Counted from the first letter of the stretch, positions 18,169 to 27,536 are shown. The stretch is 64,000 nucleotides of DNA from Fictibacillus macauensis ZFHKF-1 (GCF_000269865.1 NZ_AKKV01000024.1:1-64000), one strand, 5' to 3'. The notes: a model not told the origin generated them from the sequence alone. Program-made: numbers and translations.

Positions 18169-18194
18169 TTGTTAGTGAAAGGATGATGAATCGT

Positions 18195-18614
18195 ATGTAT
18201 GAAAAAATGATTGTTGCTTTTGATGGTTCGGTTCCAGCAGCTCGTGCTTTGCAACATGCCATCCAGTTAGCTCAAACCGTACACGCTAAACTTGTTACCA
18301 TTTTACATGTCAACCCTAACTTACCACTTGGTGAACCACTGTTGAATATAGACCTTGATTCACTTGTAGAGGAAGAGAATGAAGCATTACTCATGCCTGC
18401 TCTTCGCCAACTTGCGCATTCCGGCATTTCATACGAGAGTCACTCTCTCGATGGAGATCCAGCGGCTGTCATTACTACGTATGCAGATGAACATCGTGCA
18501 GATGTCATCTTAATGGGGAGTACCGGTAAGAGCATGATAAAAGAAGCGCTCTTAGGAAGTGTTAGTCATGAAGTTGCTCATACTGCTCATTGTCCAGTCA
18601 TCATTGTTAAATAA
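18195..18614 (+). CDS. universal stress protein (UspA family)
   Basis: A 139-residue single-domain Usp. It begins YEKMIVAFDGSVPAARALQHA, the usual strand 1 and helix 1, and ends with the nucleotide-binding signature G-2x-G-9x-G-S in GSTGKSMIKEALLGS followed by VSHEVAHTAHCPVIIVK. It should therefore bind ATP. The ATG at 18195 gives the best spacing to AAAGGATG; ATGs at 18183 and 18186 are in frame. It lies 26 bases after the MFS gene and shares its terminator, so stress and efflux may be expressed together. Confidence 0.9.
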   Translation: MYEKMIVAFDGSVPAARALQHAIQLAQTVHAKLVTILHVNPNLPLGEPLLNIDLDSLVEEENEALLMPALRQLAHSGISYESHSLDGDPAAVITTYADEHRADVILMGSTGKSMIKEALLGSVSHEVAHTAHCPVIIVK

Positions 18615-18620
18615 AAAAAA

Positions 18621-18660
18621 GCACGCGTATAAACCAAATGGTTTATGCGCGTGTTTTTTT
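18621..18660. terminator. bidirectional terminator
   Basis: CACGCGTATAAACC (18622-18635) pairs with GGTTTATGCGCGTG (18640-18653) with one T-G pair around an AAAT loop. T and A runs flank it. Confidence 0.85.
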
Positions 18661-18662
18661 AT

Positions 18663-18866
18663 TTAGGCCGTCCAACCCGGTTGATACGAATACAAAATAT
18701 CGCCTCCACCGCCAGGCACAATAACACCTCGAAACGATTTTTTATCCTCTTGTTTCATTAAAATGTCTCGAAATAGAAAAAAATCTGCTTTTTTTACTAC
18801 ATATTCTTCAATCTTATTGTTTCGAAGTTCATCTAAAAGATCAAGTACCATTTGTTCTGTCACCAT
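18663..18866 (-). CDS. hypothetical small protein (67 aa)
   Basis: A soluble 67-residue protein, MVTEQMVLDLLDELRNN... ending ..GGGDILYSYQPGWTA. The ATG at 18866 follows GGAAGGAG by 5 bases, better than the GTG one codon upstream. The N-terminal half is helical and charged, and the C-terminal half is glycine-rich. I do not recognise the family. Its own binding site and a shared terminator support it. Confidence 0.6.
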   Translation of the reverse strand: MVTEQMVLDLLDELRNNKIEEYVVKKADFFLFRDILMKQEDKKSFRGVIVPGGGGDILYSYQPGWTA

Positions 18867-19002
18867 CACTGCTCCTTCCTTTAAAAAATCACTGATTTCA
18901 GTGAATCATAGGATCACGCCTTCGTCAATGCGAATCTCTGTACATAAACTCCCGAGGAAAAGAAAAACTAACGCTATGACGAAGTGAGAGGACGTTATAT
19001 GT

Positions 19003-20979
19003 ATGAAAAAAACACTAAAAATCTATCGAGATGATTGGCGAGAAATCGCCTCACTGCCTATAATGATTCTTTTACTAATTGGTCTAACCTTACTTCCTTC
19101 CGTATATGCATGGGTCAACATTCGAGCTATGTGGGATCCGTATGAAAATACATCTGGAATAAAAGTAGCCATCGTTAATGAAGATGTGGGAGCTACTATT
19201 AAAAATAAACACCTTAACATTGGGAAACAAACTGTCAACAAACTAAAGAAAAATCATAAGTTAGGTTGGACATTTGTCAATAGAGAACAAGCGAAAAAAG
19301 GCATTCGCAATGGGACATATTATGCTACGCTTCTTATTCCTCGAAATTTCTCAAAAAAAATTAGTAGCATTGCTTCAAATCATCCAGAAAAGCCAACTGT
19401 AACGTTCACAGTGAATGAAAAAATCAATGCTGTGACTCCAAAAATCACAAAATCAGGGGTTTCCACAGTCGTTAACCAAGTCAGTAATAGTTTTACGAAA
19501 GGAGTCGGTCAAGTCATCTTTTCAAAATTTAACGAAGCTGGCCTCATGCTACAGAGAAAGCTTCCTCTTATCCGTCAGTTTGAAGATAAGTTGTTTAAGC
19601 TGGAACAGTCGTTACCTGAAATTAAAAAAATTGGAACGAAAATTACGATAATTGACCAAAATTTTAACGACATACAAAAAAAGGTCCAAAATGTCTCGAA
19701 ACTTAAAGCGCTTACTCCTAAATTAGATGAAGCAATTCCGTACTTAGTAAAAGTAAATGAACAGCTTCCTGTTCTAAAAGAAGGCATTGATTCTGCCTCT
19801 GATCTTAATAAACGTTTTACAACCGTCAAAAATGAGACTGACTCTCAATTAAACGATATATTAAAAAAGATGATTGCCAATATTGAAGAGGCAAAACAGC
19901 AAGCGAAAGACAAAGACCGAGATCAATTACAAGAAATTCAAACCTCATTAGAAGAACTACAAACGTCGCTTCAAAATCAATCACAGTCCATTACAGACCA
20001 TTTACAACCCCTAAATGATCTTGTGACTTTTAACGAAAATCAGTGGCCTCACCTTGAGGATTCTGTCCAAAAAGCAGCGCTTTTTGCTCAAAATGATTGG
20101 CCGAGCGCTCAAGAAAAACTTTCAAAAGCGGAACGTTTTGTTCATGATGAGCTTCCTAAAGCTGGTCTGCTTCTTCATAAAGCAGCACTCGCGGTAAAAA
20201 ACGATCTACCAGGGCTTGAAGCGGCCGTTACGTCTACAGCTAAAAAAATTCGAGATTTCGAAAAAAACTCAAGTGTTTCTCAAGTCATTACGGCACTGCG
20301 TAACGATGCCAAGCTTGAAAGTGACTTTCTAGCTTCGCCTCTTATATTAAAAGAAAAAAAATTATTTCCAGTTCCTAATTATGGATCAGCAATGACACCC
20401 TTTTACACGTTGTTAGCGCTATGGGTAGGAGGCATGTTACTTATTTCTTCTTTAAAAGTTGGAAGAGGCGAAATTGAGGATTCTCCTGGGGGGCTTCCAT
20501 TTTATTACGGACGATTGTTAACGTTTTTAACGATCGGTTTCTTTCAAGGACTGGTCGTTTCCTTAGGTGATCTCTGGATTATTCATGCATACATTAGGCA
20601 GCCTTTAGCCTTCGTACTATTTTCCATCATGTTAAGCATCGTTTTTATGATTATTATCTATACATTTTCATCTTTTTTAGGAAACATCGGAAAAGGTTTA
20701 GCAGTCATCTTGCTCGTTTTACAATTTTCAAGCTCAGGTGGAACCTTTCCTGTAGCTGTTACCTCATCATTTTTTAAGCATCTAAATCCATTTATGCCAT
20801 TTACCTATGGCGTTAGCTTATTGCGCGAAGCATCAGGTGGGATTATCACAGAAGTAGTTGTCTCAGATATTGTACACCTACTTCTGTTCCCGTTAATCTT
20901 CCTCTTACTTCCTTTACTATTTAAAAACATATTTCAGAAAAAACCTCGAAACAAAAAAAGAGCACGTATTTTTTTGTAA
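19003..20979 (+). CDS. YhgE/Pip domain membrane protein
   Basis: A 658-residue protein with the YhgE/Pip architecture. There is one N-terminal helix (IMILLLIGLTLLPSVYAWVN, residues about 21-40), then WDPYENTSGIKVAIVNEDVG. A long outer region rich in Lys/Glu/Gln coiled coil follows (residues about 150-430), then five or six C-terminal helices (residues about 460-645) with the ABC-2-like permease end. The group includes phage-receptor proteins such as Pip and YueB. No type VII secretion genes are adjacent here. It is shorter than the roughly 750-900 residues common in the group, mainly in the coiled coil. Confidence 0.85.
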   Translation: MKKTLKIYRDDWREIASLPIMILLLIGLTLLPSVYAWVNIRAMWDPYENTSGIKVAIVNEDVGATIKNKHLNIGKQTVNKLKKNHKLGWTFVNREQAKKGIRNGTYYATLLIPRNFSKKISSIASNHPEKPTVTFTVNEKINAVTPKITKSGVSTVVNQVSNSFTKGVGQVIFSKFNEAGLMLQRKLPLIRQFEDKLFKLEQSLPEIKKIGTKITIIDQNFNDIQKKVQNVSKLKALTPKLDEAIPYLVKVNEQLPVLKEGIDSASDLNKRFTTVKNETDSQLNDILKKMIANIEEAKQQAKDKDRDQLQEIQTSLEELQTSLQNQSQSITDHLQPLNDLVTFNENQWPHLEDSVQKAALFAQNDWPSAQEKLSKAERFVHDELPKAGLLLHKAALAVKNDLPGLEAAVTSTAKKIRDFEKNSSVSQVITALRNDAKLESDFLASPLILKEKKLFPVPNYGSAMTPFYTLLALWVGGMLLISSLKVGRGEIEDSPGGLPFYYGRLLTFLTIGFFQGLVVSLGDLWIIHAYIRQPLAFVLFSIMLSIVFMIIIYTFSSFLGNIGKGLAVILLVLQFSSSGGTFPVAVTSSFFKHLNPFMPFTYGVSLLREASGGIITEVVVSDIVHLLLFPLIFLLLPLLFKNIFQKKPRNKKRARIFL

Positions 20980-20989
20980 ATTTAAAATT

Positions 20990-21496
20990 TTAGTGTTCAG
21001 TAGCGAGTGTCGTGAACAAGTTTTGTTTTATTTCTTCAATTTGTCGAATATGACGTTCCTCATGATAGGGAAGGAAATCAATCCATTGTTGCAGAGATAA
21101 TAATCCAAAAGCAGGATGAGGATAGCTTCTCTGTAACAATTCTTCTTGTGGTGCATTGGCTATTACACTGAGCATATATTCTCTAGAACTCGCTAATTTT
21201 TCTTTTATAGCAGCCAACGTAAGATGACGTTTAGTAGGTACTAAAAAGCTCGGTGCCTCTACTTTATATGAACGATCGACGGCTTTTTCAATAGGCTTCT
21301 GATCTGCGCTTGTTTTTTGCTTACTTTTTAATCGATTAGCAACAATAATAGCAATAGACTGTTCCATTAAATACAGATGATGCATCGTTTGCATAATGGA
21401 CCATGTATCTTTATGTTCTTGTTGATTCAATTGCTGCTGAGATAGCCCCTCAATTACTTCAAATAAGCGTTGACGTGTATTTTCCATGTAGGTCAT
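20990..21496 (-). CDS. DinB family protein
   Basis: A 168-residue four-helix-bundle protein of the DinB/YfiT superfamily. The metal-binding histidines are likely those in TMHHLYLMEQSIAI (residues about 37-50) and YHEERHIRQIEEI (residues about 145-157). Many members are thiol transferases using bacillithiol or mycothiol, but the activity of this one is unknown. The ATG follows AAAGGAG by 8 bases. It converges on the YhgE gene with no clear terminator between them. Confidence 0.85.
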   Translation of the reverse strand: MTYMENTRQRLFEVIEGLSQQQLNQQEHKDTWSIMQTMHHLYLMEQSIAIIVANRLKSKQKTSADQKPIEKAVDRSYKVEAPSFLVPTKRHLTLAAIKEKLASSREYMLSVIANAPQEELLQRSYPHPAFGLLSLQQWIDFLPYHEERHIRQIEEIKQNLFTTLATEH

Positions 21497-21520
21497 ATAC
21501 CATTCTCCTTTATGTAGAAG

Positions 21521-22162
21521 TTAATATAATCTTGTTTGATACCCTTCTTGTAGATCACGTTCAATTCGTTCTTTCGTCATCTCTTCTAACCGAACATGAT
21601 CAGCCATCATCGAAGGTATATGGGGCAAAGAGTCTTGCATTAACCACTCCTCCTGATCCCATAAATTACTACGAATGAGCGCCTTCGCACAATGGACATA
21701 GCATTCTTCCACTTTTACAACGATTCCAAAAGAGGGAACGCGACCATTCACCATACTGTGTTCTAACCATTTTGCATCTCGTGTAATGGCAGCTCTTCCA
21801 TTAACTCTAAGCGTCTCTCCGAGTCCCGGAATCATAAATAATAAGCCTACATTCGGATTATCCAAAATATTTTCTAAAGAGTCTAAGCGCATATTCCCCG
21901 GTCGCTCTGGAATAAAAAGATGTTGTTCATCAATAACTGATACAAATCCAGGAGCATCTCCCCGTGGAGAGGCATCACAGTGACCAGATTGATTGGCTGT
22001 TGATAAAATGAGAAAAGGAGATTTGGCTATAAATTGACAACAATGTTCATCTATTACAGAAATCACCTTCCTCCTAGCACGAACACTCGGTGAACCAATT
22101 TCATCTCGCAATTGCGCCAAGCCATGGGTTCCCGAAATAATTTCCTTTACTGGCCATTCCAT
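21521..22162 (-). CDS. pyridoxamine 5'-phosphate oxidase-like FMN protein
   Basis: A 213-residue split-barrel protein. FLILSTANQSGHCDASPRGD (residues about 50-69), LFIPERPGNMRLDSLENIL (residues about 82-100) and VGLLFMIPGLGETLRVNGRA (residues about 105-124) match the MSMEG_1061 subgroup of PNPOx-like proteins as I recall it. These bind FMN or F420-type cofactors; in a Bacillus FMN is the better guess. The substrate is unknown. It is 24 bases upstream of the DinB gene on the same strand and the two may form an operon. Confidence 0.85.
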   Translation of the reverse strand: MEWPVKEIISGTHGLAQLRDEIGSPSVRARRKVISVIDEHCCQFIAKSPFLILSTANQSGHCDASPRGDAPGFVSVIDEQHLFIPERPGNMRLDSLENILDNPNVGLLFMIPGLGETLRVNGRAAITRDAKWLEHSMVNGRVPSFGIVVKVEECYVHCAKALIRSNLWDQEEWLMQDSLPHIPSMMADHVRLEEMTKERIERDLQEGYQTRLY

Positions 22163-22209
22163 ACACCATACACCTCTTCAGTAAATAAAACCCATTATAT
22201 CATATGAAT

Positions 22210-22243
22210 AGCCTGAATCCTTCGCGTCTTCCGGATTCAGGCT
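22210..22243 (-). terminator. hairpin, possible terminator
   Basis: AGCCTGAATCC (22210-22220) and GGATTCAGGCT (22233-22243) are perfect complements. There is no long T run on the - strand, so it may instead stabilise mRNA. Confidence 0.5.
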
Positions 22244-22277
22244 TTCTCAAATAATCATTTTCATAGCTCCTACTATA

Positions 22278-22415
22278 TTAATTTGGGTTCAGGAATGTTA
22301 GCTCGTACTCCGGTTTTCTACTTTCATCAGGTTTTTTAGTTGTTCCTTCCGCTATAGCAACTTGTCGTTTTGGAATAGACTGAGATAGTTGCTTTGAATT
22401 TGGACTCCATTTCAT
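22278..22415 (-). CDS. small basic hypothetical protein (45 aa)
   Basis: A 45-residue frame, MKWSPNSKQLSQSIPKRQ... ending ..YELTFLNPN. A strong AAAGGAGGG ribosome binding site lies 8 bases before the ATG, and a perfect hairpin follows about 35 bases after the stop. The composition is polar with seven Lys/Arg and no membrane segment. I do not recognise it. It is supported by translation signals only. Confidence 0.55.
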   Translation of the reverse strand: MKWSPNSKQLSQSIPKRQVAIAEGTTKKPDESRKPEYELTFLNPN

Positions 22416-22644
22416 GGTCCATCCCTCCTTTATTGTTTCTACTCTTTACCCGCTCGCACAAAAAGGTAAACAATTATTCCTAAAATTTATACTATCATAC
22501 TATATGTTTACATTTTTCTAATGGTTCATTGTACATTTTCGTTACTTTGTCTTACACTAACGATGTATCCTAAAATAACGAGGTTCCTTTTGACAAGATG
22601 ACAACTTTGCGCACAACGAACGAGAAAAGAAAGGAAGAATTGTA

Positions 22645-23493
22645 ATGAAAATGAAAATCGGATCTAGCGTCGCTTTTGCTTTAAGTATGATGTTAATGGC
22701 AGGCTGCTCTGGAGACAAAGAACCAGCAAAAAAAGAAACATCTTCTGAGCACAAACAAGATGGAAAAACAAAAGAAGAAAAACAACCGTCTGGGGGCTCT
22801 AAAGGGGGGGTCATGCAAGATCCTGAATCAGCTACTCCGCATAAAAAAAATGATCCAAGTGAACCTCCACAAAACAATAAGAAACCAAAAGGAAGTCCAG
22901 TAGTCGTCAGTAATCCTGAAAGTATTCCTGTGCTTGTTAACAAACAATCGAAGCTTCCAGAAAACTACACACCAAAAGATCTGATTTATCCAAACGTGCC
23001 GTTTATTTTTGCTGAAAAGATTGAAAAACGAAAAATGCGTAAACCAGCAGCGCAAGCATTAGAAAAGCTTTTCGCAGCTGCAGAAAAAAATGGTGTGCCT
23101 TTAAGCGGCGTATCAGCTTATCGTTCACATGCGATCCAAACAGCTGTATTTAATAATTATGTAAAAAAAGACGGCTATCAAAAAGCACGTACGTACAGTG
23201 CCTTACCAGGAACAAGTGAGCATGAAACCGGCTTGTCCATTGATGTTACGAGTCGTGATGGAAAATGTCCAGCTCAAGACTGTTTTGATGAAACAAAACA
23301 AGCAAAATGGTTAGCTAAACATGCTAGCGAATATGGCTTTATTATTCGTTATCCAAAAGGTAAAGATAACGTAACGGGCTATAAATATGAACCGTGGCAT
23401 ATTCGTTTTGTTGGTAAAGACATTGCCGTAAAAATTGCCGAAAGTAATGGAACGTTAGAAGAGTACTTAAACGCTGTTCCCGTTGCCAAATAA
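22645..23493 (+). CDS. VanY/LdcB-type D,D- or L,D-carboxypeptidase lipoprotein
   Basis: A 282-residue zinc carboxypeptidase acting on peptidoglycan stem peptides. The N-terminus is a lipoprotein signal with lipobox LMAGC (Cys21). A low-complexity Lys/Glu/Pro linker (residues about 23-90) spans the wall. The catalytic domain (residues about 125-280) has SEHETGLSIDV (the SxHxxGxxxD zinc motif) and EPWHIRF (the PWHxR motif). This is the M15B fold of VanY, DacY and LdcB. No vancomycin resistance genes are near, so a housekeeping wall-trimming role is likely. The promoter region upstream is A/T-rich, and a terminator follows. Confidence 0.9.
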   Translation: MKMKIGSSVAFALSMMLMAGCSGDKEPAKKETSSEHKQDGKTKEEKQPSGGSKGGVMQDPESATPHKKNDPSEPPQNNKKPKGSPVVVSNPESIPVLVNKQSKLPENYTPKDLIYPNVPFIFAEKIEKRKMRKPAAQALEKLFAAAEKNGVPLSGVSAYRSHAIQTAVFNNYVKKDGYQKARTYSALPGTSEHETGLSIDVTSRDGKCPAQDCFDETKQAKWLAKHASEYGFIIRYPKGKDNVTGYKYEPWHIRFVGKDIAVKIAESNGTLEEYLNAVPVAK

Positions 23494-23502
23494 ATATGGA
23501 CA

Positions 23503-23541
23503 AAAAAACGACCTGTCTTTACTCGACAGGCCGTTTTTTTC
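23503..23541. terminator. bidirectional terminator
   Basis: AAACGACCTGTC pairs with GACAGGCCGTTT with one mismatch; A and T runs flank both sides. Confidence 0.8.
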
Positions 23542-23542
23542 A

Positions 23543-24166
23543 TTAAAATTGATTCCAAACAATCGCTTCTTGAATTGGAAAACGAGCTGTGCCATGTGCC
23601 GGCTTTGCAGCTTTTCCAACTGAAATTAACATAACTGGCAAGTAACGAGAAGGAATGTTAAATGTAGAAACGAGTGTCTCCGCATTAAAGCCTCCCATAG
23701 CACACGTATCTAGACCCTTCGCTTTAGCTGCTAACATGAGTTGCATAGCCGCAAGAGAACCATTACGAATCGCTTCATCTCTAGCCATCTCCGGACGACT
23801 CGCATAAGCACTCTTAATTTGTGCTACTAGCGTTGTTTTTACCTCGTCCGTCATAAATCCATTATCAACAGCTTCTTGATAAACACGATCTGCATTTGTA
23901 TCTGCTTCTAAATCGCCTAATATAGCAATAACTGCCGACGCTTCTACGACTTGCTCTTGATTATATGCAATCGGTAATAATTGTTCTTTTACTTGTTGAT
24001 CATGAAACACAAGAAACTTCCAATGCTGTAAGTTCCAAGAAGAAGGTGCTTTAGCTGCATCCTCTAATAAGGCTGTAATTTCTTCTGCTGCCAATGAGAA
24101 AGAAGCATCATACTTTCTAACTGAGTGACGTTCATTCATTACGGTATCAAATGTATTTGATTTCAT
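23543..24166 (-). CDS. nitroreductase family protein
   Basis: A 207-residue FMN-dependent NAD(P)H oxidoreductase. The N-terminal ERHSVRKYD (residues about 12-20) is the FMN phosphate-binding arginine motif, followed by APSSWNLQHWKFLV (residues about 40-53). CAMGGFNAETLVSTFNIP (residues about 157-174) is the second FMN and dimer region. Members reduce nitroaromatics, quinones or enones. It resembles Bacillus YdgI/YodC. It is monocistronic, with a GGAGGG binding site and a terminator of the converging lipoprotein gene at its 3' end. Confidence 0.9.
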   Translation of the reverse strand: MKSNTFDTVMNERHSVRKYDASFSLAAEEITALLEDAAKAPSSWNLQHWKFLVFHDQQVKEQLLPIAYNQEQVVEASAVIAILGDLEADTNADRVYQEAVDNGFMTDEVKTTLVAQIKSAYASRPEMARDEAIRNGSLAAMQLMLAAKAKGLDTCAMGGFNAETLVSTFNIPSRYLPVMLISVGKAAKPAHGTARFPIQEAIVWNQF

Positions 24167-24293
24167 TTTCTGTTTTCCCTCCTGTTATCGATCCTAGTGC
24201 AAAAAAACACATAAAAACACTCGTAGCATACTGTTTACTTCTTTGTCTTGTCAATTATTTTGCACTATCCACCCTTTTTATAGCGGATGGAAA

Positions 24294-24325
24294 AAGGTCC
24301 ACATGATTACTCACATGTGGACCTT
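24294..24325 (-). terminator. intrinsic terminator of the APC permease
   Basis: AAGGTCCACATG (24294-24305) and CATGTGGACCTT (24314-24325) are perfect complements; the - strand continues into a T run. Confidence 0.85.
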
Positions 24326-24338
24326 ACTAGTAGACAGA

Positions 24339-25934
24339 TTATTTTCCCGTGTCCGCTTCAACTGGCGCATCATGATCGCTATCAATAATTGCTTTTGGCA
24401 AACCTGAATATTTTGCCCAAAAATAAATGAGCAATGAAACGATCGCTATGATGACTAAATCTAATGGGTTAGAGATGTATTCTCTTCCGCCACTAAAAGA
24501 GCCTGCAAACGAAATAATCAACATGATAATATAGTACACAACAAGCCAAAGAGAAGATTTAATTTGTTGCTTAAGTGAGACGTCTTTTTTCGGTACGTAC
24601 TTCGAAAAGAGTAAATAAATAACGAACATTAACAGTTGTGATCCAATTAACCACGATATCGTTTTCCAACCTGACCAATAGACGATAAATGAAGCAAAGA
24701 TAAAGGATAATGGAGCAATAATACTCATACCTTTTAAGGTAAATGGCTTTTTAAGGTCTTTTGCATTCACTCTAAAAGCAGCCGACGAAATAGGGGCAAT
24801 CGCATAGGATAAGATTAAAGCAACAGAACAAACATTAACAAGTGCATTCCAAGATGGGAATGGCAGCGTCCAAAAGATTGAAAGGCCAAACGACAACCAA
24901 AGCGATGGACGTGGAATCCCTGTTTTCTTATTAACCTTTGAGAACACATTAAATAAGGTTCCTGTTCGACTCCATGCATAAACCAATCGGGATGTTGTAT
25001 TCATAAAGATATTTCCGTTACCTCCCGGGGAAATAATTGCATCTAGTACAACAAGCGTTGCTAACCAACCCAGGCCAAGCGCAACAGAAATGTCTTTAAA
25101 TGGAAGAGGGAATTTTTCTTGAATGCTCTCCCATCCTCCAGCAGTAATCATATCTGTTGGGATGCTTCCGATAAATAACACTTGTAATAACGTGTAAATT
25201 ATGGCGGCAAGCACAATACAAACAATTAACGCAATTGGAATATTACGCTGGGGATTTTTCACTTCTCCAGCTACAGAGACAATTGGGTGTAATCCTAAAT
25301 AAGCAAACATAACACCACCTGTTGAAATGGCTGCTTGTACACCATTAAAACCAAATGGAGCAAATCCTTGTACGGTAAAATTTGTGGATTTAAAATGAAA
25401 GGCTAAAACAATTATAATCGTGATCGGTACAATGTACTTAAAGAACGAAATGATGAAATTTGATTTAGCAAATGTTTTTACACTCCAATAATTTAATAAG
25501 AAGAATAAACTAAGTAAGGCAAACTGTAAAAGCCAACCTGCAATTGTTGGTGAATCCGAGCCTGCTTTCGTCAGTCCCGGTATCCAGTACGCGACATATT
25601 GACGCACTGCCGTTACCTCAATTGAAATTAAGCTTGTGTACGCCACAATCGTAATAAATGAGATTAAATAACCGACCAAAGGGCCGTGAGAATATACTGG
25701 ATATCTTAAGATTCCACCTGTTCTTGGTAAAGCAGCTCCAAGCTCTGCGTATACTAGCCCGATCAATAAGATTATGACCCCACCAATAAACCAGGAAATG
25801 CTTCCTAACGGTCCTGCTTTAGACGCAACATTACTTACAGAAAACAGCCAAGCTGATCCGAAGATGGCTCCTAGTCCAATTAAGATAAGATCTGTTAAAG
25901 ATATCGATTTTTTAAATGGTCCTTTGTCTGACAT
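24339..25934 (-). CDS. APC-family amino acid permease (YveA-like)
   Basis: A 531-residue transporter with 12-14 hydrophobic segments. Helix 1 has LIGLGAIFGSAWLFSVSNVA (residues about 18-37), which carries the GxGxxxGS substrate loop. The length and this opening resemble the Bacillus aspartate/proton symporter YveA, but I cannot assign the substrate. A second characteristic block, GGVMFAYLGLHPIVSVAGEVKNPQRNIP, sits near residues 206-233. The gene stands alone with an AAGGAGGAAG binding site, and I saw no riboswitch in its roughly 130-base leader. Confidence 0.85.
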   Translation of the reverse strand: MSDKGPFKKSISLTDLILIGLGAIFGSAWLFSVSNVASKAGPLGSISWFIGGVIILLIGLVYAELGAALPRTGGILRYPVYSHGPLVGYLISFITIVAYTSLISIEVTAVRQYVAYWIPGLTKAGSDSPTIAGWLLQFALLSLFFLLNYWSVKTFAKSNFIISFFKYIVPITIIIVLAFHFKSTNFTVQGFAPFGFNGVQAAISTGGVMFAYLGLHPIVSVAGEVKNPQRNIPIALIVCIVLAAIIYTLLQVLFIGSIPTDMITAGGWESIQEKFPLPFKDISVALGLGWLATLVVLDAIISPGGNGNIFMNTTSRLVYAWSRTGTLFNVFSKVNKKTGIPRPSLWLSFGLSIFWTLPFPSWNALVNVCSVALILSYAIAPISSAAFRVNAKDLKKPFTLKGMSIIAPLSFIFASFIVYWSGWKTISWLIGSQLLMFVIYLLFSKYVPKKDVSLKQQIKSSLWLVVYYIIMLIISFAGSFSGGREYISNPLDLVIIAIVSLLIYFWAKYSGLPKAIIDSDHDAPVEADTGK

Positions 25935-26069
25935 GACTTCCTCCTTGAGTAATTACTATTCTTTTTCCGGCCTCCCTTACTATTTTTCGATAAGTTGAAA
26001 CAAATATACATTGGCTATACCCGATTACTATAGATATAAAACCTTTTTAATGCTTCAACTTATTTTTAT

Positions 26070-26104
26070 AAAAAAAAGAGCATACGGAAAACATACCGTC
26101 GCTC
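26070..26104 (-). terminator. intrinsic terminator
   Basis: On the - strand GAGCGACGG pairs with CCGTATGCTC with a small internal mismatch, followed by eight T. It lies after the RodA-like gene. Confidence 0.7.
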
Positions 26105-26187
26105 ATTGTTTATAGTTGTAACATGAATAAATCGTATGTTCAAGGGAAAGGGCATGCGTACTTCTTACAAGTAAACGCATACAATCC

Positions 26188-27351
26188 CTAGTGATCAGGC
26201 TTGAAAATATAATCTCCCATTCGTAAACGAATATTGTATATGAGTGCTGCGGCTAATAAATTAGTTATAAGTGCACTGCCTCCATAACTAATAAATGGTA
26301 AAGGTATTCCTGTAATTGGAACAACGCCGATCGTCATCCCAATATTTTCAAATATGTGAATGCTGAACAAGGCAATAACCCCTGCGCAAAGAAAAGATTC
26401 AAATGGTTCAATCACCTTTAAAGCCGTGCTTGTAATTTTATAAATCAATAAGAAAAAGAGCGTAATGAGCACACTTGAACCGATAAAACCGAATTGTTCA
26501 GCGAATATAGGAAAAATAAAATCGGAGTGTGCCTCGGCAATATAAACATCCCCTTGTTGTAGTCCTTTTCCAGAAAACTCTCCGGAACCGACAGCAATTA
26601 AAGAACTGACTAAATTGTAGCCTTCGCCATTTCTATAACCGTAAGGATCTAACCATGCATAAATCCGTCCCAATTGATATTCCTTTAATAAATGAGCATG
26701 AAAGAAAGCAGGAAATTGAAAATAAGTAAAAACGAATGATCCTACGAATAAAACTCCCATTGCTAACATACCACTTATAATTTTCCAATGAACACCGGCA
26801 ACGAGCATCATTACAAACGTAATGCCTATCATTACAAGAGCAGTTCCAAGATCAGGTTGCATAAGTACTAGTAGTATTGGAATTCCGCTTGTAAGTAATA
26901 ACTTTCCTACTAATAACCAACTCTCTTTGAGAGAACTCTCTTGGTATTTTTCTAAGTGACGACTCGCAACAACACTTAAAAAAACAATGAGAATTAATTT
27001 CATAAATTCTGATGGTTGTATAGAACCAAAACCAGGAACAATCAACCAGCTTTGAGCACCATTGCGAATAGGTGCGAATGAAACATCGGGTAATAAAACT
27101 AACATAAGAAGAACAGCATTACCAAATAAATAAAAGTAAAGAGAAAGGCGACGAATTTGTTGAAAATCTAAAAGAAGGAGAAGAATGCTTATAGCGATCC
27201 CAAAAACGTACCAAAAAGCCTGTTTAGCAGCAAAATTTTCTACATATTGGGCGGTTTCTTGAGCTGCATAAATAGAAACAATACTGCAACAAGCAAGCAG
27301 TAGTAATATAAGTAGGTATCCGCGATCCCATTGACCTTCTCTTACTTTCAT
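26188..27351 (-). CDS. FtsW/RodA/SpoVE family peptidoglycan glycosyltransferase
   Basis: A 387-residue SEDS protein with about 10 helices. Family hallmarks are QPSEFMKLILIV (residues about 115-126), LVLMQPDLGTALVM (residues about 158-171), the outer-loop catalytic region with YGYRNGEGYNLVSSLIAVGSG and EAHSDFIFPIFAEQFGFIG (the Asp corresponds to the SEDS polymerase residue), and GIPLPFISYGGSALITN near the C-terminus. It polymerises lipid II with a partner class B PBP, which is not encoded here. FtsW versus RodA cannot be decided. The ATG at 27351 has a GGAAGGTGG site; a GTG four codons upstream is also open. Confidence 0.9.
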   Translation of the reverse strand: MKVREGQWDRGYLLILLLLACCSIVSIYAAQETAQYVENFAAKQAFWYVFGIAISILLLLLDFQQIRRLSLYFYLFGNAVLLMLVLLPDVSFAPIRNGAQSWLIVPGFGSIQPSEFMKLILIVFLSVVASRHLEKYQESSLKESWLLVGKLLLTSGIPILLVLMQPDLGTALVMIGITFVMMLVAGVHWKIISGMLAMGVLFVGSFVFTYFQFPAFFHAHLLKEYQLGRIYAWLDPYGYRNGEGYNLVSSLIAVGSGEFSGKGLQQGDVYIAEAHSDFIFPIFAEQFGFIGSSVLITLFFLLIYKITSTALKVIEPFESFLCAGVIALFSIHIFENIGMTIGVVPITGIPLPFISYGGSALITNLLAAALIYNIRLRMGDYIFKPDH

Positions 27352-27493
27352 AGCAACCACCACCTTCCATGTTCCCTTTCATTATTACCATTACCATGTA
27401 AAATAACATGGCTGCCTTCCTATCATTAGCAATCATTATTCTCGATATTTTATGTTCATTTTTTATCTTTTATCTCTCTTTAAATAGAATCAA

Positions 27494-27528
27494 AAAAACA
27501 AACCCTCTTCTAAAAGGGTTTGTTTTTT
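27494..27528. terminator. terminator after proline-rich gene
   Basis: AAACAAACCCT pairs with AGGGTTTGTTT across an 8-base loop; A and T runs flank it so it can work both ways. Confidence 0.8.
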
Positions 27529-27536
27529 AATACACG

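Noticed and set aside
22645-23493. Vancomycin resistance locus, from VanY- and VanW-like domains
   Set aside because: The two genes are 18 kb apart with no vanH, vanA or vanX, so they are general wall proteins.
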